A stretch of DNA of 64,000 bases from Paraburkholderia caffeinitolerans (GTDB taxonomy: Bacteria; Pseudomonadota; Gammaproteobacteria; Burkholderiales; Burkholderiaceae). The notes under the pieces are model-generated. The model worked only from the letters and a program-made list of their open reading frames with translations, did not search any database and had not been told where the DNA came from. The translations under genes and the position numbers were made by a program. Numbering within the stretch: the stretch's first letter is position 1; every line of letters starts with the position of its first letter. This document shows positions 42,858 through 50,773 of the stretch, piece by piece. The stretch covers positions 1 through 64,000 of the forward strand of contig NZ_CADIKL010000017.1 of NCBI RefSeq assembly GCF_902859945.1, given 5' to 3'.

Positions 42858-44030
42858 ATGAATAGAGAAAACGGCACACGACGATCGGAGAAGGTTTTCG
42901 TCGCGGCAATGGTGGCGCTCGGCGTGTTCGCGCCGACGGTGTTCATGGGTCTGCCTGCCGTGGTCGGGCAGGTCGCGCAGCATTGGGCGTTTGGTGACGC
43001 GACGCTGGGCGTCGCGGTGTTTATCGAAGTGCTCGGCATGTCGTGCGGATCGCTGCTCGTGGCGTTCGCGCTGGGGCGCCAGCCGGTTCGACTCGTACTT
43101 CTGGCCGCAGCGGTGCTGGTGGCTGGAGCAAATCTCGCGACGCTTGGCGTGCATGGGTTCGTGGCGTTCGCGCTGTTGCGCTGGGTGGCGGGCATCGGGT
43201 CGGGGGCGCTCAATGGCATCGCCATGCGCTACCTCTCGTACACGGGCACGCCGGAGCGCCATCTCGGCATGCTGGTGATGGGGCAGGTGTTCTGGGGCAT
43301 GGCGCTGCTTGCGGTGGTGATTCCGTCACTGGGCGCCGCATGGGGTGCGGCCGGCGTGTTCACGTTCGTGGCGGCGCTGTCCGTGCCGTTCGCCTGCGCC
43401 GCGTGGCTGTTAGGGCGCGACGAAACTCTGGCCACGCCGCAGCAGGCGGTGCAAGGACACGTCGATAAAGGCGGTGCGCTGCTTTCGTTGGTCGCGCTGT
43501 TCGCGCTGTATGGCGGCGTGGGCGTGGTGTGGACCTTTCTGGAGAAGATCGGCGCCGACGCGGGCCTGAGCAGCGGATACATCTCCGGCGTGCTGGCGGT
43601 CGCCAATCTGGTGAGTTTGGCTGCCTGCGTGCTCATGCCGAGGCTTGGCGTGGGCGGCGGCCTGCGGCGCTGGACGCTGTTCAATCTCGCGGGCTGCGTG
43701 CTGGCCGCGGCGTCGCTTACGCTGCCGCCCTCGCCGTTGTCGTTTGCGCTTGGCGCCGTGGTGTTCATCGTCTGCTGGACCGGCGGAGCGCTGCTGATCT
43801 TCGCGACGATTCCCCAGTACGATTTCGTTGGCCGCTTCGCCGCGCTCTCGCCCGGCTTTCTCGCGCTCGGCTTCGGCGTGGGCTCCATTGCGGGTGGTGA
43901 ACTGCTGGAGGCCTCGGGCACGCGCTCGGCGCTCAAGGTGGCTATCGCGCTGTGCGTGCTGGCGTTCCTGTTCTATGCGAAGCTGCGGCGACTCGACGAC
44001 GATACCGCGCTCGTGCCGACCTGCGAGTGA
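42858..44030 (+). CDS. MFS transporter
   Basis: A 390-residue major-facilitator protein with about twelve hydrophobic helices. Typical parts are FVAAMVALGVFAPTVFMGLP in helix one, RWVAGIGSGALNGIAMRYLS and GFLALGFGVGSIAGGELLEASG late in the second half. An intracellular loop with basic and acidic residues separates the halves (near QQAVQGHVDKG). The ATG at 42858 is preceded by AGGATGGTGCA. It follows the amidohydrolase by 88 nt and may import the substrate of that enzyme. Sugar or drug specificity is not evident. Confidence 0.85.
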   Translation: MNRENGTRRSEKVFVAAMVALGVFAPTVFMGLPAVVGQVAQHWAFGDATLGVAVFIEVLGMSCGSLLVAFALGRQPVRLVLLAAAVLVAGANLATLGVHGFVAFALLRWVAGIGSGALNGIAMRYLSYTGTPERHLGMLVMGQVFWGMALLAVVIPSLGAAWGAAGVFTFVAALSVPFACAAWLLGRDETLATPQQAVQGHVDKGGALLSLVALFALYGGVGVVWTFLEKIGADAGLSSGYISGVLAVANLVSLAACVLMPRLGVGGGLRRWTLFNLAGCVLAAASLTLPPSPLSFALGAVVFIVCWTGGALLIFATIPQYDFVGRFAALSPGFLALGFGVGSIAGGELLEASGTRSALKVAIALCVLAFLFYAKLRRLDDDTALVPTCE

Positions 44031-44044
44031 TGAGTTGGCAGTGT

Positions 44045-44080
44045 GCCGGGCGAACGCCGATGAGTTGGCATTCGCCCGGC
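44045..44080. terminator. Hairpin between convergent MFS and NTF2-like genes
   Basis: The 14-nt arms (44045-44058 and 44067-44080; left arm GCCGGGCGAACGCC) pair with one mismatch around an 8-nt loop. It lies 14 nt beyond the MFS stop and 19 nt beyond the NTF2-like gene's stop, so it can serve both. An imperfect direct repeat, GATGAGTTGGCA, overlaps it. Confidence 0.75.
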
Positions 44081-44099
44081 GCGGTGCAGTAAAGGGTTC

Positions 44100-44693
44100 C
44101 TAGCTGCGCACTGGGTCGGTCTCCGCAGGCTCCCGAAACGCCGCGACAAACGCCGAATCTGGACACGTTCCCTCAAACGCCTGAATACCGCGTGCCAACA
44201 TCGCGGGCGGCATCCACGGGTAGGTCAGCGCGGCCTGCAGTGCGCTCAACTTGACCGACCCCGCGTCGGCGATCGTATCCATGCATTCGATATGGATATG
44301 CAGCGCGACGATTCTCTCCACGCCCTCGGCCGTGCGGCCCATTCGCCAGCGATACGCGCCCTTGCCGAGCCGCAGCGCTTCAGTCTCCTTTTCGCGCATC
44401 GCCACGAGCCACGGCATGATGCAAACCCCGTCCGCATCCAGATCGGGTTCAGCGCACACATAGTACGTACGGCATCGATCGAAGCGTTCACCGAAGTCGG
44501 ACACCAGCGTTTTCGCAATGGCGTCCGCACCCGTCACGCTGCGCGGGAAATCGATCGAATCGGTTGCGATCGAGAACGTCAGCGTGGCATCGGCGGCGAA
44601 ACATTGCGCGATCAACTCGGGCCGGTTCTGGTCCTTCGCATGCAGATAGCATTCCAGCAGAGACCGCGCGGTTGAGAGGGAGAGTGAGGTCAT
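44100..44693 (-). CDS. NTF2-like / SnoaL-like protein
   Basis: A 197-residue protein with a cone-shaped alpha+beta (NTF2-like) pattern: LLECYLHAKDQNRPELIAQC, the strand LTFSIATDSIDFPRSVTGAD and WLVAMREKETEALRLGKGAY. Such proteins bind or isomerise small, often aromatic or polyketide-like molecules. It has no catalytic residue I can name with confidence. The ATG at 44693 begins MTSLSLSTARSLLE. It is divergent from the MarR gene with an operator-like palindrome between them, which suggests MarR control. Confidence 0.7.
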   Translation of the reverse strand: MTSLSLSTARSLLECYLHAKDQNRPELIAQCFAADATLTFSIATDSIDFPRSVTGADAIAKTLVSDFGERFDRCRTYYVCAEPDLDADGVCIMPWLVAMREKETEALRLGKGAYRWRMGRTAEGVERIVALHIHIECMDTIADAGSVKLSALQAALTYPWMPPAMLARGIQAFEGTCPDSAFVAAFREPAETDPVRS

Positions 44694-44763
44694 GTCATGA
44701 ATCCTGGGCGCGAGTGCGCGCACGTGTGCACCATGGTGGTGCGGGAGGGGGCAGGCTTTGCAG

Positions 44764-44785
44764 TATAATTAGCTTACAAAGGTAA
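44764..44785 (+). promoter_or_regulatory. MarR promoter with palindromic operator candidate
   Basis: A consensus -10 box TATAAT is at 44764-44769. It runs directly into the near-perfect palindrome TTAGCTTACAAAGGTAA (44769-44785): arms TTA.CTT and AAG.TAA match with one non-pairing position on each side of the centre. A MarR dimer bound here would cover the promoter of its own gene and the start of the divergent NTF2-like gene. The half-site TTAGCTT recurs, inverted, at 46858-46864 before the flavin reductase. Confidence 0.6.
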
Positions 44786-44816
44786 CCGCGTAAGCAGCCG
44801 GGGGAGTGCGAAGAAC

Positions 44817-45359
44817 ATGGCGAAACAACCAGATCAGTCCGTCTTGACGGTAACTAACCCGGCCTGCCTCGTCGATGGCAGCGACAAGGAGTTTCGTCAT
44901 TTGATCAATGGCCTGCTGCCGTTCGCGGCGCGGCTGTTGTCGATCCGCGACGGATTCGGCGCGCTGGTCGGCCTGAGCGGCATTCAATATTCGCTGCTGG
45001 TGTCGATCTCCCATTTGTCCGACGACGACATCGTGACGGTCAACCGGCTCGCGGACCATCTACACCTGAGCGGCGCATTCGTCACGCTCGAAACTGGCAA
45101 GCTCAAGAAGCTCGGCCTGATCGACAAGCGCCCGGACCCCGACGACAAGCGCAAGATGCGCCTGACCGTGACCACGGCCGGATGGAAATTGCTGCGCGCG
45201 CTGGCGGAGAACCAGCAGCTCATCAACAACGTGCTCTTCGAAGGCGTGACGAAGGCCGAATTCAAGGCGCTGTGCTCGGTCGTGGACCGGCTGGTGGGCA
45301 ACGGCGACCGCGCGACGCTTGACCTTTCGCATATGATCGCTCGCCAGGAAAAGCTCTGA
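44817..45359 (+). CDS. MarR-family transcriptional regulator
   Basis: A 180-residue MarR protein. The winged helix-turn-helix lies at about residues 60-120 (LADHLHLSGAFVTLETGKLKKLGLIDKRPDPDDKR), flanked by helices for dimerisation, and a basic wing with the DPDDKRKM turn. It has a long N-terminal extension (about 25 residues). Divergent from an NTF2-like protein. Given the two half-sites, the regulon may include the HpaB-type operon at 46926-51466. The ligand is probably a phenolic or related aromatic compound, by analogy. Confidence 0.87.
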   Translation: MAKQPDQSVLTVTNPACLVDGSDKEFRHLINGLLPFAARLLSIRDGFGALVGLSGIQYSLLVSISHLSDDDIVTVNRLADHLHLSGAFVTLETGKLKKLGLIDKRPDPDDKRKMRLTVTTAGWKLLRALAENQQLINNVLFEGVTKAEFKALCSVVDRLVGNGDRATLDLSHMIARQEKL

Positions 45360-45375
45360 GCGCAATTTCCGTGGC

Positions 45376-45408
45376 AAGCGGCTCATAAGCGGCTCATAAG
45401 CGGGTCAT
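45376..45408. repeat. Tandem 11-bp repeat in the MarR / cysteine desulfurase spacer
   Basis: Two exact AAGCGGCTCAT units and a third AAGCGGGTCAT follow each other. The block lies in the 74-nt non-coding spacer between convergent stops. Eleven base pairs is about one turn of the helix, but no function is apparent. Confidence 0.85.
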
Positions 45409-45433
45409 CATCAATCGCAATGGCGCGCCGCCT

Positions 45434-46657
45434 TCAATGCGCTGCCCATTGAATGGTTTCGAGGTCCACGCCGTCCAGGTGCATGTCCCACAGCGGGCTC
45501 AACGCACGAAGTTTCGCCACGGTTTCGGTCACCTGCCGAATCACTTCGTCCACTTCGGCCTCGGTCGTGAAGCGGCCCAGGGTAAAGCGGATCGAGCTAT
45601 GCGCGAGCTCGTCGCTGCGCCCGAGCGCGCGCAGCACGTACGACGGCTCCAGCGACGCTGAAGTGCACGCCGACCCCGACGATACCGCTACGCCCTTGAT
45701 CCCCATGATCAAGGACTCGCCCTCCACGAAGTTGAAGCTGACGTTCAGGTTGTGGGGAATGCGCTGCTTGAGGTGGCCGTTGACATAGACCTCGTCCAGC
45801 TTCGTCAGCCCGGCCAGCAGCCGGTCGCGTAGCGCGCCCACTCGCGCGCTTTCCATTTCCATCTCTTCCTTCGCAAGCCTGAACGCCTCGCCCATGCCGA
45901 CGATCTGATGCGTGGGCAGCGTGCCGGAGCGCATGCCGCGTTCGTGGCCGCCGCCATGCATCTGCGCCTCGATACGCACGCGCGGCTTGCGGCGCACATA
46001 CAGCGCGCCGATGCCCTTCGGGCCATAGAGCTTGTGCGCCGTGACCGTGAGCAGATCGACGCCGAGCGCGTTCACGTCGATGGCGATCTTGCCCGCCGCC
46101 TGCACTGCATCGCAGTGGAAAACAATGCCTTTGGCACGGCACATCGCGCCGATTTCCGCAATCGGCTGAATGACGCCGGTTTCGTTGTTCACCATCATGA
46201 CCGACACGAGAATGGTGTCGTCGCGCAGCACCGCGCGCAGCGTATCGAGGTCGAGTAGACCGTCCGCGCCCACGTCCAGGTACGTGACTTCAAATCCCTG
46301 CCGCTCCAGTTCGCGGCACGTGTCCAGCACCGCCTTGTGCTCGGTTTTCACCGTGACTAGATGGCGGCCACGGCCCTTGTAGAAGTTCGCCGCGCCCTTG
46401 ATCGCGAGATTGTTGCCTTCCGTGGCGCCCGAGGTCCAGATGATCTCGCGCGAATCGGCATGCAGCAGATCGGCGACCTGCTGGCGCGCGGTTTCCACGG
46501 CGGCTTCGGCGGTCCAGCCATAGCTGTGGCTGCGCGATGCGGGATTGCCGAAATCCTCGTGCAGGAAGGGCACCATCTTCTCGACCACGCGCCGATCGAC
46601 CGGGGTGGTCGCGCTGTAGTCCATGTAGATCGGGCGTGAATCGGTCCTGGATTCCAT
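45434..46657 (-). CDS. iscS: Cysteine desulfurase, IscS type
   Basis: Converts L-cysteine to L-alanine and transfers the sulfur to Fe-S scaffold or tRNA-thiolation partners. The 407 residues match IscS. PLP binds the lysine in VTAHKLYGPKGIGAL (K209), and the active-site cysteine is in SSGSACTSASLEPS (C331). The tail WDMHLDGVDLETIQWAAH ends like the IscU-contact tail of IscS. No iscR, iscU, iscA, hscBA or fdx gene flanks it, so it is a stand-alone copy. It is divergent from the flavin reductase operon. I chose ATG at 46657; TTG at 46660 is the only codon before it. Confidence 0.93.
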   Translation of the reverse strand: MESRTDSRPIYMDYSATTPVDRRVVEKMVPFLHEDFGNPASRSHSYGWTAEAAVETARQQVADLLHADSREIIWTSGATEGNNLAIKGAANFYKGRGRHLVTVKTEHKAVLDTCRELERQGFEVTYLDVGADGLLDLDTLRAVLRDDTILVSVMMVNNETGVIQPIAEIGAMCRAKGIVFHCDAVQAAGKIAIDVNALGVDLLTVTAHKLYGPKGIGALYVRRKPRVRIEAQMHGGGHERGMRSGTLPTHQIVGMGEAFRLAKEEMEMESARVGALRDRLLAGLTKLDEVYVNGHLKQRIPHNLNVSFNFVEGESLIMGIKGVAVSSGSACTSASLEPSYVLRALGRSDELAHSSIRFTLGRFTTEAEVDEVIRQVTETVAKLRALSPLWDMHLDGVDLETIQWAAH

Positions 46658-46925
46658 CAATCGTGCTCCTGATGCGGTGTGTTTGCTACGGCCACGCGAG
46701 CGCGAACTCGCGGGACGAAGTGTAGCGCGGCCCCTTTCCCGAAACCCCCAACATCCATCCCGTCAGTATGGTTATCTTTCAAACAAAGCTTTCTATTAGT
46801 GGTAAACCATAGCTTGAACCGCTCTTCTGTTTTGACTTTAATAATAGCTATGTAACAAAGCTAACTTAACTCGCATTGTGGCCGTGGGGAACGGATGCGC
46901 AAGGCGACAAAGCAAGGAGAGCGAG
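46658..46925. promoter_or_regulatory. AT-rich divergent promoter region, cysteine desulfurase / flavin reductase
   Basis: The part at about 46760-46866 is clearly AT-richer than the flanking genes. It contains TTGACT (46832-46837), a possible -35, an AGCTT/AAGCT series (ATAGCTT at about 46809-46815, TAGCTA at 46845-46850, AAGCTAA at 46858-46864) and the palindrome AAAGCTTT near 46783. The MarR palindrome at 44769 carries the same TTAGCTT half-site. Confidence 0.5.
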
Positions 46926-47468
46926 ATGGGCAGCACTACGGGCAGCACAACAGCACAGCCCGACGGCAACGTCGACGTTCAGCGGCAGTTCCGGTCGGCG
47001 TTGTCGATGTTCGCCACGGGTGTGGCGGTCATCACCGCGCCGCGCCAGGAAGGGCATCCGATTGGCATCACGGTGGCTTCGTTCAATGCGGTGTCGCTGG
47101 ATCCGCCATTGATTCTGTTCTCGGTCGACCGACGCAGCCTGAGCCTCGCCGATCTGTGCGGCGCGTCCGGCTACGCCGTCAATGTGCTCGACGAGACCCA
47201 GCAGGACATGTCGAACCGTTTCGCCAAGGCAAATGGCGACAAATGGAGCTGGCGCGACAGCGAGGCCAGCGAGCGCGACGCCGCCGTGCTCCTGCCCGAC
47301 GCGCTCGCGACCTTCGAATGCGAACCCTATGCGCAATACGACGGCGGCGATCACGTGATTTTCGTGGGCCGCGTCACGCGCCACCAGGCGCGCGCCCACG
47401 GCCGCCCCCTGATTTTCTTTGGCGGACGTTACCGCTCCCTCGACGTTGTTCAAACCGCATCGGCGTAA
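46926..47468 (+). CDS. Flavin reductase (HpaC-like), partner of the monooxygenase
   Basis: A 180-residue flavin reductase-like protein: SMFATGVAVITAPRQEGHPIGITVASFNAVSLDPPLILFSV, given here in part, is the FMN/FAD-binding signature of the HpaC/TftC family. It supplies reduced flavin to a two-component monooxygenase. The ATG at 46926 follows AAGGAGAGCGAG. It lies 31 nt upstream of the HpaB-type gene. An N-terminal Ser/Thr-rich extension of about 15 residues is the only oddity. Confidence 0.87.
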   Translation: MGSTTGSTTAQPDGNVDVQRQFRSALSMFATGVAVITAPRQEGHPIGITVASFNAVSLDPPLILFSVDRRSLSLADLCGASGYAVNVLDETQQDMSNRFAKANGDKWSWRDSEASERDAAVLLPDALATFECEPYAQYDGGDHVIFVGRVTRHQARAHGRPLIFFGGRYRSLDVVQTASA

Positions 47469-47499
47469 TACCGCATACGAATTCACTCTGGAGAAGATC

Positions 47500-48981
47500 G
47501 TGATCAAGAACGGAACTCAACATATTGCATCGCTGCGCGACGGGCGCGAGGTATTCCTCAATGGCAAGCCGGTGGGCGATGTGACATCGCACCCTGCGTT
47601 TCGCAATTCCATTCGCAGCTACGCGAATCTCTACGATTACCAGGCGCGCCCGGAAAACGTCGAGAAGATGACGTTCGCGTCCCCCGACTCCGGCCGCCGC
47701 GTGAGCCGGATCTGGGAACTGCCGACCTCGTATGAGCAACTGGTCGAGCGCCGCGCCGCCCTCGAAGCCTGGACGGAACAGCATTTCGGCTTCATGGGTC
47801 GCTCGCCGGACCACGTTGCGTCCTGCATTGCCGGCATGTACATGGGCATCGACGTCTTCGAGCAAGCCGATCCGGCGCGTGCCGGCGCGCTGCGCGACTA
47901 CTACAAATATGCGCGCGACAACGATCTGTTCCTGACCTATGTGATCGTCAATCCGCAGGCGAACCAGGCCAAGTCGGCGCACGAGCAGCAGGACAAGTAT
48001 CTGGCCGTGGGCATCGTGGACCAGGACGCGGAAGGCATCACCGTGCGCGGCGCAAAGATGCTGGCAACGAGCGGCATCATGGCGAACGAAGTGTTCTGCA
48101 GCTGCATCCAGCCGCTGCGCGAAGGCGACGAGATGTACGCGCTGTCGTTCGTGGTGCCAATGAACGCGAAGGGCATGAAGGTCATGTCGCGCAAGTCGTA
48201 CGAGGAAAACGCGACGTCGGTGTTCGACAACCCGCTCTCGAGCCGCTACGACGAAAACGACGCGGTGCTGTACTTCGACGACGTCAAGGTGCCGTGGGAA
48301 CGCATTTTCGTCGCCGGCGACGTCTCGTTGTGCGCGAAGCAGTTTCACGCCACGCCGGCGCACGTCTATCAAAACTACCAGTGCCAGGTCCGCCTGATGA
48401 CGAAGCTGCGCTTCCTGGTTGGGCTCGGTCTCAAGATCTCGGAAGTGAACGGCACCAACAGCTTCCCGCAGGTACGCGAGGCGCTCGGGCAGCTTTCGGC
48501 GGAAGCGTCGATGGTCGAGGCCTATGTGTACGGCATGGAAGCGAAGGGCACCATGGTCAACGGCTACTACGTGCCCGACCGCAACATGCTGTACAGCTCG
48601 CAGGTGCTCACGCAGCAGTTGTACTCGAAGATTCTCAACACGCTGCGCGAACTCGCGGGCGGCGGGATGATCATGCTGCCTTCGAGCATTCAGGACTTCG
48701 AAAATCCCGAACTGCTGCGCATCATCGAAAAGACCCAGAAGTCGCCGGTATGCAGTTCCGAAGAACGCGTCAAGTTCTTCAAGCTCGCATGGGACGCAGT
48801 GGGATCGGAATTCGCCTCGCGCCACAACCAGTACGAGTTGTTCTATGCCGGCGCATCGTTCGTGACCAAGGGTCACGCCTATCGCACCTATGACTGGCGC
48901 AAGGCCACGGGCCTCGTCGACAACCTGCTGTCGAGCTATTCGCTCGAACAGGAACTGGCGAGAACGCCGCGCGCCGCTTGA
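47500..48981 (+). CDS. HpaB-type FADH2-dependent aromatic monooxygenase (oxygenase component)
   Basis: A 493-residue protein of the 4-hydroxyphenylacetate 3-hydroxylase family, which includes HpaB, TftD and related hydroxylases. Landmarks are RSYANLYDYQARPENVEKM, HFGFMGRSPDHVASCIAGMY, YVIVNPQANQAKS, KMLATSGIMANEVFC and DDVKVPWERIFVAGDV. GTG at 47500 follows CTGGAGAAGATC and is preferred to the upstream in-frame codons, which lie in the reductase gene. It hydroxylates a phenol or N-heteroaromatic with reduced flavin from the upstream gene. The substrate cannot be named from sequence. Confidence 0.85.
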   Translation: MIKNGTQHIASLRDGREVFLNGKPVGDVTSHPAFRNSIRSYANLYDYQARPENVEKMTFASPDSGRRVSRIWELPTSYEQLVERRAALEAWTEQHFGFMGRSPDHVASCIAGMYMGIDVFEQADPARAGALRDYYKYARDNDLFLTYVIVNPQANQAKSAHEQQDKYLAVGIVDQDAEGITVRGAKMLATSGIMANEVFCSCIQPLREGDEMYALSFVVPMNAKGMKVMSRKSYEENATSVFDNPLSSRYDENDAVLYFDDVKVPWERIFVAGDVSLCAKQFHATPAHVYQNYQCQVRLMTKLRFLVGLGLKISEVNGTNSFPQVREALGQLSAEASMVEAYVYGMEAKGTMVNGYYVPDRNMLYSSQVLTQQLYSKILNTLRELAGGGMIMLPSSIQDFENPELLRIIEKTQKSPVCSSEERVKFFKLAWDAVGSEFASRHNQYELFYAGASFVTKGHAYRTYDWRKATGLVDNLLSSYSLEQELARTPRAA

Positions 48982-49022
48982 GCGCGGGTCGACGCAATTC
49001 ACATTCCATCAAGGAGAGACAC

Positions 49023-49409
49023 ATGGCAATCAATAAACTCCATGACGAGTTTCATGGGCTGGACATGGCAAACGGTTGGCGCCTTCCCGAAGGCTACGAT
49101 CCCGAATCCGGCGCGCAGGAATTGATTCTTTCCGGCGAACTCGACACGGTCAACAAGCGCGGCAGCCGCACGCGCCTGCTGCGCCTGCCCGCAGGGCTCT
49201 TTACGAAGAAGCCGTTCGTGCACGACTACTGGGAAGAGGTTTTCCTCGTCGAGGGCGACCTGACCGTCGGCAACGACGAGCGCGGCGAGGGCGGCAAGCC
49301 CTTCAAGGGCTACACCTATGCAGTGCGCCCGCCCGGCGCATGGCACGGCCCGTTCAAGTCGAACGACGGCTGCGTGCTGCTGGAAATCCACTACTACGAT
49401 CCGGCCTGA
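49023..49409 (+). CDS. Cupin-domain protein
   Basis: A 128-residue single-cupin protein, with the beta-barrel pattern in TRLLRLPAGLFTKKPFVHD, YWEEVFLVEGDLTVGN and PPGAWHGPFKSNDGCVLL. The probable metal ligands are His, Glu and His residues in PFVHDYWEEVFLVEG and PGAWHGPF. It may be a ring-cleavage or accessory enzyme of the operon. ATG 49023 follows an AAGGAGAGACAC ribosome-binding site. It is 41 nt after the monooxygenase and 2 nt before the amidase. Confidence 0.8.
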   Translation: MAINKLHDEFHGLDMANGWRLPEGYDPESGAQELILSGELDTVNKRGSRTRLLRLPAGLFTKKPFVHDYWEEVFLVEGDLTVGNDERGEGGKPFKGYTYAVRPPGAWHGPFKSNDGCVLLEIHYYDPA

Positions 49410-49411
49410 TC

Positions 49412-50758
49412 ATGTTGCCAACGCTCGACACATTGCGAGCCCGGCTCGCGGATCGTCAGACCGATGCGGCGGAAGTGGTCGCCTCGTGCGTGGCGCGAAT
49501 CGAGGATAGCGCCGGCGAAGGGCGGCGCGTGTTTCCGCATGGCGCGAGTCCCTCGGCGATGGTGCAGGCCGAAGCCAGCGATGCGATGCGCCGCTTCGGC
49601 GTGGCCGGGCCGCTCGCGGGCATTCCGGTTTCGGTCAAGGACCTGTTCGACATTCAGGGCGAAGTCACGCGGGCCGGCAGCCGGGCGCTATCCGGCGCGC
49701 CGGCTGCCCGCGACGCCGTGGCGATTGGCCGGCTGCGCGCGGCGGGGGCGGTGCTGGTCGGCAGAACCAATATGACCGAGTTCGCCTATTCGGGGCTCGG
49801 CATCAACCCGCACTTCGGCACGCCGGCGAATCCGTTCGACCGGGCGGCGGGGCGTATTCCAGGCGGCTCGTCGTCGGGCGCGGCCGTGTCGGTCACGGAT
49901 GGCATGGCCGCTGCGGGGATCGGTTCGGACACCGGAGGATCGTGCCGGATTCCCGCCGCCCTGTGTGGCGTGGCGGGTTTCAAGCCAACTGCCGCACGCA
50001 TCCCGCTGCAAGGCGCGGTGCCGCTCTCGACGAGCTACGACTCGGTGGGCTCGATGGCGCCGAGCGTCGCGTGTTGCGCCGCGCTCGATTCGATCATGGC
50101 GGGGGAACTGGCGCTCCAGCCCTATGAAGCGCAAGCGCTCGCTGGACTGCGCTTTGCCGTGCCTTCGGCCATCGTGATGGAGGGTCTCGATGCGCACGTC
50201 GCGGCCGCGTTCGAACGGGCGATTGCACGGCTGAGCGCGGCCGGCGCATTCGTCAAGCAAGTGGCGTTCGACAGCTGGCAGCGTCTTGGCGCGCTTGGCG
50301 AGCACGGCGGCCTGGTGGCCATGGAGGCCTGGTCGTGGCACGTCGGGCTGATCAAGGAGCATGCGGGCGAGTATGACCCGCGTGTGTTGTCGCGCATCCG
50401 CCTCGGCAGCCAGAACAGCATCGCGGAGTATCTGCGCATGAAGGCATTGCGCTCGGAACTCTGCCTGCGCGCCGACAACGAACTCCAGCCCTACGACGCC
50501 GTGGTTTGCCCCACGGTTCCCATCGTCGCGCCGCGCATCGCCGATCTCGCGGAGGAGTCCGAGTACACCGCGACGAACCGCCTGCTGCTCCGCAACCCCG
50601 CCATCGCCAACATGCTCGACCTGTGCGCCGTTTCGATCCCTTGCCACGCGCCGGGAGACGCGCCGGTTGGACTCATGCTGATGGGCCGGCACATGAGCGA
50701 CCGGCGCTTGCTCTCGATCGGCATGGGCGTCGAGAACGTCGTGCGCCAAACCCATTAA
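49412..50758 (+). CDS. Amidase (amidase-signature family)
   Basis: A 448-residue amidase-signature enzyme. The Ser-cisSer-Lys triad is visible: catalytic-region lysine in VSVKDLFDIQGEVTRAGS, GGSSSGAAVSVTDGMAAAGI as the glycine/serine-rich signature, and the nucleophile serine in GSDTGGSCRIPAALCG. It would hydrolyse an amide or a carbamoyl group of the operon's intermediate. The start is only 2 nt after the cupin stop, indicating translational coupling. The alternative frame upstream is long but overlaps the cupin gene and is not used. Confidence 0.88.
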   Translation: MLPTLDTLRARLADRQTDAAEVVASCVARIEDSAGEGRRVFPHGASPSAMVQAEASDAMRRFGVAGPLAGIPVSVKDLFDIQGEVTRAGSRALSGAPAARDAVAIGRLRAAGAVLVGRTNMTEFAYSGLGINPHFGTPANPFDRAAGRIPGGSSSGAAVSVTDGMAAAGIGSDTGGSCRIPAALCGVAGFKPTAARIPLQGAVPLSTSYDSVGSMAPSVACCAALDSIMAGELALQPYEAQALAGLRFAVPSAIVMEGLDAHVAAAFERAIARLSAAGAFVKQVAFDSWQRLGALGEHGGLVAMEAWSWHVGLIKEHAGEYDPRVLSRIRLGSQNSIAEYLRMKALRSELCLRADNELQPYDAVVCPTVPIVAPRIADLAEESEYTATNRLLLRNPAIANMLDLCAVSIPCHAPGDAPVGLMLMGRHMSDRRLLSIGMGVENVVRQTH

Positions 50759-50773
50759 AGGAAGGAGGATATT

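Noticed and set aside
41060..43225. Long minus-strand open frame of about 720 codons opposite amidohydrolase and MFS
   Set aside because: No domain pattern. It is an antisense artefact of the GC-rich codon positions of the + strand genes.
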